Shown here piece after piece: positions 1 through 4,422 of a stretch of 6,841 bases of DNA (its first letter is position 1; each line of letters opens with the position of its first letter). Origin of the DNA: Promethearchaeota archaeon (GTDB lineage Archaea; Asgardarchaeota; Lokiarchaeia; Sigynarchaeales; SOKP01); assembly GCA_016839425.1 (NCBI GenBank), contig JAEOUI010000073.1:1-6841 (forward strand), given 5' to 3'. The notes beneath the pieces were generated by a model. The model did no database searches. It was not told where the DNA came from and was given only the letters and a program-made list of their open reading frames with translations. A program made the position numbers and the translations under genes.

Positions 1-54
1 TAATTTACTTAAATTAGGTATTAAAGAGTATTTTACGGGGTATGCTTGGTCTCG

Positions 55-513
55 ATGTTTTTTCGAAAACTAAATAACTCTCAACTCTGGGAAAAGATAA
101 AGAAATTGCGCACACTCGTTCAAAAAACGAACGATTTCAAAGAGAGGAAGTGTTATGCATGTGAAAAATCCTTAAACATATATGATTTCCTAAGCGACAA
201 CCTAGATTTTGCACCCGAACAAGTGCTCGAACTTTGGCAAAGCCCGGTTCTTGAATTCCACTGTTGTGAGTGTTTTAAATACTTAAAAGTCCAAGAAATC
301 GAAGCCATTGAAGAGCTTGTAAGGACTCGAGAATGTGCATTTTGTGATAGTATCATCGATCTTCACAAATTTAATAAGGACCATAGCTATTTAAAAATTC
401 ACGAATTAAAAGAAGAATGGCTCAATCTTCTCAAACCCATCTTTTGCGATAATTTATGCCAGCGCAAGTACTATAAGGAAAAGGCAGAATCGATAGCAAC
501 TGATTCCAATTAA
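55..513 (+). CDS. Small protein with two tandem CxxC...C zinc-finger-like modules, function unknown
   Basis: A protein of 152 residues from ATG 55. An in-frame TTG at 46 would add three residues and sits 5 bases after a GGGG run; I prefer ATG but the start is uncertain. After a basic N-terminal stretch there are two similar modules. The first has C33-x2-C36, then 'FHCCEC' with C70, C71 and C73. The second has C94-x2-C97, then 'FCDNLC' with C131-x3-C135 followed by a basic/aromatic tail (QRKYY). The modules align along their length: CxxC followed by an acidic residue, L/I-N/D, an aromatic or H residue, F, then a W/P-containing stretch, then F-C/H-C...C. This resembles treble-clef fingers of the TRASH/MYM type (CxxC...FCxxxC), although the spacing between Cys pairs is longer than usual in TRASH. 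Zinc binding is inferred. No catalytic motif, signal peptide or membrane segment is visible, and I do not recognise a named family. It converges with the methyltransferase gene at 526. Confidence 0.8.
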   Translation: MFFRKLNNSQLWEKIKKLRTLVQKTNDFKERKCYACEKSLNIYDFLSDNLDFAPEQVLELWQSPVLEFHCCECFKYLKVQEIEAIEELVRTRECAFCDSIIDLHKFNKDHSYLKIHELKEEWLNLLKPIFCDNLCQRKYYKEKAESIATDSN

Positions 514-525
514 TTTCAAAATAAA

Positions 526-1140
526 TTATCGCTTTCGCATTTTAGGAAAGAACATCGGAACTTTTCGAATATAGATTTCGTATTCTCCTGGAAATTCGTT
601 TTTAAGCTCTTTTTCCTCTTTCCAAGCAACGAAAAAATTATATAAAAGCACGAAAGGAGTAACTAATACAGCGAATAACGCAGAAAGCAGGATGCTAATC
701 CCCAAGTGAGATATTACTGCTCCAAGATATTGAGGGTGCCTTATTTTCGAATAGATACCAGAAGAGACGATCTTGTCGGTCTTATGACTTTCTGATACTT
801 TCAAGGTGGTTCCTTTTACCCCTGCAATTCCTAAGTAAGCCCCTATAGCAATAATTGGTATGGAAATAAAAAGGTGGATAATCGAAATAGGCTTGTTCAA
901 TAATGGCACGACTATCAAAAATACCCCTTTTAAAGGAAGAAAATATTGTGGTTGGGGCGTAATCCACAAAAAAAACAAGACTACAAAAAAACCCCATCCC
1001 GAAATCATTCCAAGAGATCGAGTAATTTTGTCAGCTTTTATCTTCCCATATTTTTCCTGGAATTTCAAGTGTTCAACTGATAGAAAGTGAATTGGAAGAA
1101 ATAGCCAGAGCACGCAAAAAGTGATGAAAAATGCTATCAA
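526..1140 (-). CDS. Isoprenylcysteine/phospholipid methyltransferase-like membrane protein (ICMT/PEMT family)
   Basis: A 204-residue polytopic membrane protein with hydrophobic segments near residues 3-22, 44-62, 68-81, 86-107 and 139-172. The C-terminal half carries the family signature: GIYSKIRHPQYLG (residues 128-140) with the R134-H135-P136 core, then the K174-E175-E176 pair, and EYEIYIRKVPMFFP near the end. In ICMT/PEMT-type enzymes these segments form the S-adenosylmethionine pocket at the membrane face. The family methylates prenylcysteine carboxyl groups, phospholipid amines or other small lipophilic substrates, and the substrate cannot be read from sequence. The start is TTG 1140, because a TAA lies two codons upstream in frame and no ATG follows early. 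No ribosome binding site is visible, but a TATA-like TATTAAAA (complement of 1167-1174) about 30 bases upstream suggests a leaderless transcript. The neighbouring GTPase has no C-terminal CaaX box, so it gives no substrate clue. Confidence 0.85.
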   Translation of the reverse strand: MIAFFITFCVLWLFLPIHFLSVEHLKFQEKYGKIKADKITRSLGMISGWGFFVVLFFLWITPQPQYFLPLKGVFLIVVPLLNKPISIIHLFISIPIIAIGAYLGIAGVKGTTLKVSESHKTDKIVSSGIYSKIRHPQYLGAVISHLGISILLSALFAVLVTPFVLLYNFFVAWKEEKELKNEFPGEYEIYIRKVPMFFPKMRKR

Positions 1141-1166
1141 GGGTTAATTTTAGTTAATTATTTAGT

Positions 1167-1174
1167 TTTAATAT
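1167..1174 (-). promoter_or_regulatory. Possible TATA box of the methyltransferase gene
   Basis: On the minus strand this reads TATTAAAA, about 30 bases before the TTG start at 1140. That spacing fits archaeal TATA-driven leaderless transcription. The surrounding 71-base gap is so AT-rich that chance matches are likely. Confidence 0.3.
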
Positions 1175-1211
1175 TTGAAAAAGGTTGATTAATTATTTTA
1201 AATTTTTAGTA

Positions 1212-2150
1212 TTATCCCCTAACAAGAACTGGATGGATTTGCATTAGCTCTTGCATCCTAGCCCTCATTGTGACTTCCGTGATGTGTGCGAGCTTGCAAA
1301 TATCTTTTTGAAATCGGGGTTCTTCGCATATTTTCGCCGATAAATATAGGGACGCTGCTGCAATCCCTTTAGGATCTTTACCCGATGTTATAAAACCCCT
1401 ATCTTGTCCACATTCAATGATATCCACGGCAATGTGTCTACATCTCATAGAAAGTCCGAGTTCTTCTGCAAGTTTATCCACATATCTTATAGGATTCATA
1501 GACTTTACCTTATAATTCAAAAACGGTAAGACTTTCTCGTATAATAGTTTGAAACTGCTTAAAAGCTCCTTTCGAGTAATATTTGTTTTATCGATTATAT
1601 CGTCTAAAATAAGCGGGACGCCGTTAATTCTAAAAGCACAAAAAATTGATGCCGAAAGTAATGCTTCAATGCCTCGACCTCGAGTCATTTTTCTTCTTGC
1701 CACATATCTATATATCTTAAAAAGATCTTTTTCAATGTGATCGGGTATTAAGATTAACGATTTAAAGCGACTGTATATCTCCATGGCAATCCATAAATTA
1801 CGCTCATATCCGTTCACGAGACCTCGATTTATTTTAGCAAGTCTTAAGAAATCCATATTAGCTTTGGGTGAGAGATAATTACCGTTTGAATCCTTATGTC
1901 CGATGATGACTGTTCGTGGTCCTATTGGCAAATATACTTTTTCGTTTATTTGCCTTTTTTTTTTTTCCATCGATGTAAAAGCAACTCGAGGTTTTTTCTC
2001 AATTACTCTCGAATGAACCATTCCACAACTTGTACATACATTATAGCCTCTACTTTCAATAATATGTGGATTTGAGCAAAAATTTTCTTTTTTCATTTTT
2101 GTTTTAAGTTGCGAATTATGATCAATTTCTTTATTTTGAATTTTCGTCAA
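1212..2150 (-). CDS. tfb: Transcription initiation factor IIB (TFB), with a divergent zinc ribbon
   Basis: A 312-residue protein, the usual TFB length. TFB bridges TBP on the TATA box to RNA polymerase and sets the start site. Residues 23-45 form the N-terminal zinc ribbon. The second pair is canonical (C39-x2-C42-G), but the first knuckle, normally CxxC, reads C25-S-N-P-H29, so zinc may be held by C25 and H29. A B-reader/linker follows, with GPRTVIIGHKDSNGNYLSP around 77-95 and the conserved ERNL at 116-119. The first cyclin fold spans about 115-206 (RGRGIEALLSASI, 'ILDDI', RKEL). The second spans about 215-305 (YVDKLAEELGLS, GKDPKGIAAASLYLSAKI, ITEVTMRARMQEL). The start is TTG 2150, supported by an excellent Shine-Dalgarno sequence, GAGGTGAT, just upstream. 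An ATG at 2154 lies in another frame and closes after seven codons. The Lrp gene ends 31 bases upstream on the same strand, so cotranscription is likely. It may be a specialised paralogue, but this window cannot show whether other TFB genes exist. Confidence 0.95.
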   Translation of the reverse strand: MTKIQNKEIDHNSQLKTKMKKENFCSNPHIIESRGYNVCTSCGMVHSRVIEKKPRVAFTSMEKKKRQINEKVYLPIGPRTVIIGHKDSNGNYLSPKANMDFLRLAKINRGLVNGYERNLWIAMEIYSRFKSLILIPDHIEKDLFKIYRYVARRKMTRGRGIEALLSASIFCAFRINGVPLILDDIIDKTNITRKELLSSFKLLYEKVLPFLNYKVKSMNPIRYVDKLAEELGLSMRCRHIAVDIIECGQDRGFITSGKDPKGIAAASLYLSAKICEEPRFQKDICKLAHITEVTMRARMQELMQIHPVLVRG

Positions 2151-2151
2151 T

Positions 2152-2159
2152 CATCACCT
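2152..2159 (-). promoter_or_regulatory. Shine-Dalgarno sequence deciding the TTG start of TFB
   Basis: On the minus strand the bases read GAGGTGAT, matching the 3' end of archaeal 16S rRNA (complement of the GGAGGTGATC consensus). The GAGG core lies about six bases before TTG 2150. This supports initiation at TTG rather than at an internal ATG 18 codons further in. Confidence 0.7.
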
Positions 2160-2174
2160 CTTTATTTTTTATTT
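2158..2174. repeat. Leader repeat, copy 1 (before TFB)
   Basis: CTCTTTATTTTTTATTT on the plus strand, identical over 17 bases to 2673-2689. Read on the coding (minus) strand it is AAATAAAAAATAAAGAG and runs into the TFB ribosome binding site. It occupies the same position relative to the start as the copy before the Lrp gene. Confidence 0.75.
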
Positions 2175-2181
2175 GTAAACT

Positions 2182-2664
2182 TCATAATGTACATTTGCAT
2201 GTACTCGTTACTAATTCAATTGGAACAATAAAATTGTCATACACATTAAGAATTATTTCCATCTTGACATTCTTTACATCAGGATTGTTTCTAAAATGGT
2301 AGTTCACGATTTTATCAAGGTCTCTTAAGTTTTCACTAACAATAATGAACTCAAAATTATTCGTACCGCTCAATTCGAAGACGCGTAAAATATGGGGGCA
2401 CTCTTGAATAATTGGATTAATTGATCCTGGAATATTTGTTTTAATCTCGACTTTGGCGTAATACATATCAATATCTTTTAGATTCATCCCTACTTGGTAA
2501 GATATAAAACCATATTCCTCTAATCGTTTAATCCTTTGTCCAACAGTTGGTTGGCTTCGATGAACTTTTTTTGCGATAGTTGTATATGTGGTATTCGGTT
2601 TTTTTTGTAAAATTTCAACAATTTGTTTATCAATTTCGTCTAATTTATAATGTGAAGCTTCCAT
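2182..2664 (-). CDS. Lrp/AsnC-family transcriptional regulator
   Basis: A 160-residue protein with the standard two-domain Lrp layout. Residues 7-54 are an AsnC-type winged helix-turn-helix: LDEIDKQIVEILQKKPNTTY, then TIAKKVHRSQPTVGQRIKRLEEYGFI, with the recognition helix around 38-50. Residues about 65-150 form the alpha/beta RAM domain that makes dimers or octamers and often senses amino acids. The length is typical. The last residues contain C156-x-C158, not part of the family core. Family members bind palindromic DNA and often autoregulate. The start is ATG 2664, preceded by AAAGAGATGAG, a weaker Shine-Dalgarno sequence than that of TFB. A TATA-like TTTAAATA on the minus strand (about 2698-2706) would allow its own promoter. 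The TFB gene follows after 31 bases and the small 57-residue gene precedes by 38 bases, so an Lrp-TFB operon is likely. The effector and targets are unknown. Confidence 0.93.
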   Translation of the reverse strand: MEASHYKLDEIDKQIVEILQKKPNTTYTTIAKKVHRSQPTVGQRIKRLEEYGFISYQVGMNLKDIDMYYAKVEIKTNIPGSINPIIQECPHILRVFELSGTNNFEFIIVSENLRDLDKIVNYHFRNNPDVKNVKMEIILNVYDNFIVPIELVTSTCKCTL

Positions 2665-2672
2665 ATACTCAT

Positions 2673-2689
2673 CTCTTTATTTTTTATTT
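2673..2689. repeat. Leader repeat, copy 2 (before Lrp)
   Basis: CTCTTTATTTTTTATTT, identical to 2158-2174. On the minus strand it is AAATAAAAAATAAAGAG, followed by ATGAG just before the Lrp start. With flanking bases allowed one insertion, the match extends to roughly 22 bases (ACAAA(A)TAAAAAATAAAGAG, then R, TGA). Confidence 0.75.
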
Positions 2690-2697
2690 TGTCCTTA

Positions 2698-2706
2698 TTT
2701 ATTTAA
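2698..2706 (-). promoter_or_regulatory. Possible TATA box of the Lrp-TFB operon
   Basis: The minus strand reads TTTTAAATAAATA across this stretch, about 35-40 bases before the Lrp ATG. It would give a leader of roughly ten bases. It overlaps the stop codon of the small gene at 2703-2876. AT-rich context makes this tentative. Confidence 0.3.
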
Positions 2707-2876
2707 AATTCTGTAAGAAAAACATTATGATCTAATCTAAAATTATCGATTTTCATTAACCTATCTTGGTTTTTTACTTCTTCCAATGGTATTTTAAGAT
2801 TTATCTTGTAATCCTCTAAAAAGTAATTTATATATACTTGTTTTTCGATTTTATCAAAATCTATGTATTTTTTCAT
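2703..2876 (-). CDS. Small hydrophilic protein of 57 residues, function unknown
   Basis: An ATG-to-TAA ORF of 57 codons on the minus strand, starting MKKYIDFDKIEKQVYINYFL and ending with FRLDHNVFLTEF. The composition is protein-like, with mixed charge (many K, D, E), regular hydrophobics (I, L, F, Y, V) and no low-complexity run. It has no cysteine, no membrane segment and no motif I recognise. No clear Shine-Dalgarno sequence precedes it. A TATA-like ATTTAAAT at 2931-2938 lies about 55 bases upstream. It ends 38 bases before the Lrp gene on the same strand, so it may lead the Lrp-TFB operon, and it is divergent from the ArsR gene. It could be a short regulatory partner, a gene remnant or a chance ORF. 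The otherwise empty 379-base gap and the same-strand position favour a real gene, with moderate confidence. Confidence 0.45.
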   Translation of the reverse strand: MKKYIDFDKIEKQVYINYFLEDYKINLKIPLEEVKNQDRLMKIDNFRLDHNVFLTEF

Positions 2877-2936
2877 TTATATCATTGTTTTTATTATGTA
2901 AGGTTTATTATAATATTAAATAACTTCGATATTTAA

Positions 2937-2966
2937 ATATTGCGGATCCGCAATATCGCAATATTG
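2937..2966. promoter_or_regulatory. Operator-like palindrome with three CGCAATAT repeats
   Basis: Positions 2937-2956 form a perfect 20-bp palindrome, ATATTGCGGATCCGCAATAT. The 8-mer CGCAATAT occurs directly at 2949-2956 and, tandemly, at 2957-2964. An inverted copy lies at 2937-2944. A shorter palindrome, CAATATTG, closes the block at 2959-2966. The site touches the TATA-like ATTTAAAT (2931-2938) facing the small minus-strand gene, and it directly precedes the purine-rich and TATA elements (2966-2979) facing the ArsR gene. It is therefore well placed to control both directions. Dyads of this size are typical binding sites for winged-helix dimers, so ArsR (autoregulation) or Lrp are the obvious candidate ligands. 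That assignment is inference. Confidence 0.7.
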
Positions 2967-2979
2967 GAAAATTATAAAT
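2966..2979 (+). promoter_or_regulatory. Putative BRE/TATA promoter of the ArsR-GTPase operon
   Basis: GGAAAA (2966-2971, BRE-like purines) is followed by TTATAAAT (2972-2979, a good archaeal TATA box). Transcription would start near 3000-3005, giving a leader of about 55-60 bases before ATG 3062. The leader contains a small CCTCA...TGAGG stem. Confidence 0.5.
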
Positions 2980-3008
2980 TTTAAGACTAATATTTATTTA
3001 TCAAATCT

Positions 3009-3026
3009 CCTCACATTAAGTTGAGG
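3009..3026 (+). other. Small 5'-leader hairpin masking GAGG
   Basis: CCTCA (3009-3013) can pair with TGAGG (3022-3026) across an 8-base loop. The 3' arm contains GAGG, the only Shine-Dalgarno-like bases upstream of the ArsR gene, about 17 bases before TTG 3044. The five-pair stem is weak and may be chance. Confidence 0.3.
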
Positions 3027-3061
3027 TTCTAATTCTAATTAAATTGAGTTTGCATATAAAA

Positions 3062-3397
3062 ATGGACGAATTAACCAAATCTTCAGCCGAATTCTTGAAA
3101 ATATTAAGCGATCCATACAAATTAGGGATTATTAAGTATTTGAAAAAAGGAGGAAAGACCGCAAAAAATATAGAAAATGCACTCAATATTAGTCAATCTT
3201 TTACTTCTCAACAACTGAAACAATTAGAACAAGTTGACATGATATTTTATGAGAGAAAAGATAATCTCAAATATTACCACATAAAAAATAAGAATATCTT
3301 TAGAGTCATTTCAGCCATAAATTCTTACATCATTGAGCAGCACAAAAATAAATATCATAAACTTTCGAATTCGAATAATATTGACATATTGGAATGA
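3062..3397 (+). CDS. ArsR-type winged-helix transcriptional regulator
   Basis: A 111-residue protein from ATG 3062; an in-frame TTG at 3044 would add MSLHIK. ATG is preferred because MDELTKSSAEFLKILSDP matches the usual family N-terminus. FLKILSDPYKLGIIKYLKKG (residues 11-30) is the classic ArsR opening helix pair (ALSDPTRLRIL-like). TAKNIENALNISQSFTSQQLKQLEQVDMI (33-61) is the helix-turn-helix, with the recognition helix around 44-56. ERKDNLKYYHIKN (64-76) is the beta-wing. A C-terminal helix of about 30 residues should dimerise. There are no cysteines, so the classic arsenic/cadmium ELCVCDL site is absent; a metal-independent signal, or no ligand, is likely. It acts on DNA as a dimer, probably at the dyad block 2937-2966 upstream (inference). 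The GTPase gene starts 39 bases downstream on the same strand and is probably cotranscribed. Confidence 0.9.
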   Translation: MDELTKSSAEFLKILSDPYKLGIIKYLKKGGKTAKNIENALNISQSFTSQQLKQLEQVDMIFYERKDNLKYYHIKNKNIFRVISAINSYIIEQHKNKYHKLSNSNNIDILE

Positions 3398-3436
3398 TTT
3401 ATTAATAATTATAGCAGGATCATATGGATTTTTAAA

Positions 3437-3988
3437 ATGAACGATAAGACGAACAAACAAGATGCAAAAAAAAAGAAGATACTTGTATTGGGTTTGGAAA
3501 ATAGTGGAAAATCGTCCTTGATTCTAAATCTATCGGGACAAGACAATATTTTAGATTATTATTCTTTAGTTCCTACTATCAAGGAAAATATTAGAGTATT
3601 ACAAAAAGGAGAATCCCGTTTCGTTTTATGGGAGCTTGGTGGGCAAGAAAATTATATAAACCAATATTTAGCAAATTTTAATAAATATTTGCATGATACC
3701 GAAGAGATCTTCTTTACTATCGACCTTCAAGATGTCGAAAAATACGATAAAGCTTTGAAATATCTCGAAGAAGTTGTTAGCAAGATTAAATCCTTTAATT
3801 TAAAAATAGAAATCACAATTTTTCTTCATAAAAATGACCACGATTTAGGAGAAAAACACCCCCAAGTAAGTGAAATGACAGTGGAAAATTTAATAGTAAA
3901 AATAAAATCCCTAATACCTCCAGAGTTTTATTTTGAAATTTATAAAACATCGTTATATTTGTCTTTAGATAAAATTCATATTTATTAA
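3437..3988 (+). CDS. Ras-superfamily small GTPase, Arf/Rag-like, with a short C-terminus
   Basis: A 183-residue protein. After a Lys-rich lead it has a P-loop, GLENSGKSS (residues 19-27). A switch I threonine is in VPT (T47). The G3 motif is WELGGQE (65-71), the Arf/Rag-like WDxGGQ with glutamate in place of the Mg-associated aspartate. The G4 motif is HKND (131-134), closer to the Rag/Gtr HKxD than to NKxD, and there is a G5-like KTS near residue 171. 'NYINQYLANFNKYLHDTEEIFFTIDLQD' continues the typical Asgard Arf/Rag-related fold. After G5 only about eleven residues remain, so the last helix is nearly absent. There is no lipidation motif or membrane segment. The family switches between GTP and GDP forms to recruit partners. 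The partner here is unknown, but the upstream ArsR gene suggests shared expression. A strong ribosome binding site is lacking; AGGAT lies 16 bases before ATG 3437. Confidence 0.9.
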   Translation: MNDKTNKQDAKKKKILVLGLENSGKSSLILNLSGQDNILDYYSLVPTIKENIRVLQKGESRFVLWELGGQENYINQYLANFNKYLHDTEEIFFTIDLQDVEKYDKALKYLEEVVSKIKSFNLKIEITIFLHKNDHDLGEKHPQVSEMTVENLIVKIKSLIPPEFYFEIYKTSLYLSLDKIHIY

Positions 3989-4173
3989 AAACTCTCAAGA
4001 TATCGAAATTGAATTGAAAAGTCTTATCTTTAGGAAAATTTGAAACAAATGCATCAATAAAGTTTCTTGATCCCATAGTTCCTATTTCTTCAGCAGAAAA
4101 TTGACATGATAAAAAATATAGGCTAAACCGATAATTGAAAGTGCGATTGTTAATACTCCGTCAGTCCATTCGA

Positions 4174-4197
4174 AATTTAAACCTTAGGGTTTAAATT
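4174..4197. repeat. Inverted repeat, 10-bp arms and 4-base loop
   Basis: AATTTAAACC (4174-4183) and GGTTTAAATT (4188-4197) are exact reverse complements around a TTAG loop. The right arm contains TTTAAATT, which could be a TATA box for the small ORF at 4258. The dyad could be an operator covering that box or a stem in RNA. There is no T-tract right after it on the plus strand, so a factor-independent terminator is unlikely. Confidence 0.6.
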
Positions 4198-4242
4198 CTT
4201 AAGTCAAATTATTAATGAAAAATTTCCTTTAAATCAAAGATA

Positions 4243-4248
4243 AAGGAG
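4243..4248 (+). promoter_or_regulatory. Shine-Dalgarno sequence of the 27-codon ORF
   Basis: AAGGAG, a strong match to the anti-Shine-Dalgarno sequence, lies nine bases before ATG 4258. Few sites in this window are as good, which is the main reason to take the small ORF seriously. Confidence 0.5.
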
Positions 4249-4257
4249 TTAGATTTA

Positions 4258-4341
4258 ATGCGTTTAACTTTTAATTCTATTACAATAATTTTAATATTTA
4301 GCGTGAAATTTCTCAATAAATATAAGCCAAGGAAAGCTTGA
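4258..4341 (+). CDS. Possible 27-residue single-pass membrane microprotein
   Basis: The ORF runs from ATG to TGA and encodes 27 residues. A short N-terminus (MRLTFNS) is followed by a hydrophobic stretch (ITIILIFSVKFL, about residues 8-19) and a basic tail (NKYKPRKA). This layout, hydrophobic core then positive end, suits a small membrane-inserted peptide. A strong AAGGAG lies nine bases upstream. It ends 81 bases before the P-type ATPase on the same strand, so it might share regulation with it. Fungal plasma-membrane proton pumps do have tiny membrane partners (Pmp1/Pmp2), but no homology is visible here and the parallel is only a thought. It may equally be a leader peptide or a chance ORF. 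Confidence 0.3.
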   Translation: MRLTFNSITIILIFSVKFLNKYKPRKA

Positions 4342-4364
4342 ATCTTATTTTTATTAACCAAATG

Positions 4365-4373
4365 TTTAAAAAT
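4365..4373 (+). promoter_or_regulatory. Putative TATA box of the P-type ATPase gene
   Basis: TTTAAAAAT lies about 55 bases before ATG 4423. A start site 25 bases downstream would give a leader of about 30 bases containing the GGTGA ribosome binding site. No clear BRE precedes it. Confidence 0.35.
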
Positions 4374-4411
4374 CAAATCTAGAGTTTGTATAATGACCTT
4401 AAAACTATATT

Positions 4412-4416
4412 GGTGA
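4412..4416 (+). promoter_or_regulatory. Ribosome binding site of the P-type ATPase gene
   Basis: GGTGA, part of the archaeal Shine-Dalgarno consensus GGAGGTGA, sits six bases before ATG 4423 and fixes that start. No other in-frame start upstream is better. Confidence 0.6.
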
Positions 4417-4422
4417 ATAAAA

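Larger units (their letters stand above)
3989..4257. other. 269-base gap without an intact gene
   Basis: No ORF with a convincing start and length is present on either strand. The only structure seen is the inverted repeat at 4174-4197. On the minus strand two adjacent frames look somewhat protein-like but lack a proper start or end: one (about 4084-4174) is membrane-helix-like and ends in LLKK-stop, and the other (about 3989-4100) contains EEIGTMGSRNFIDAF. They may be remains of a decayed gene or chance. No clear T-rich terminator follows the GTPase gene. Confidence 0.5.

Noticed and set aside
860..1090. 76-codon plus-strand ORF opposite the methyltransferase
   Set aside because: It is antisense to membrane segments of the methyltransferase and its composition follows from the complement.
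1154..1200. TTAATTATTT direct repeat between TFB and the methyltransferase
   Set aside because: The gap is almost pure A/T, so a repeat of this length is expected by chance.
2189..2204. GTACAT-TTGC-ATGTAC inverted repeat at the end of the Lrp gene
   Set aside because: It lies in the coding end of Lrp, has only six-base arms and no T-tract in a useful place, so it is probably incidental.
3813..4076. 87-codon minus-strand ORF overlapping the GTPase gene end
   Set aside because: Most of it is antisense to a clear GTPase gene and has no recognisable fold there; only the part beyond 3988 is mentioned, as a possible remnant.
4387..4394. TGTATAAT resembling a bacterial -10 box before the ATPase
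   Set aside because: The gene set is archaeal and there is no matching -35 element; an archaeal TATA box upstream explains the start better.
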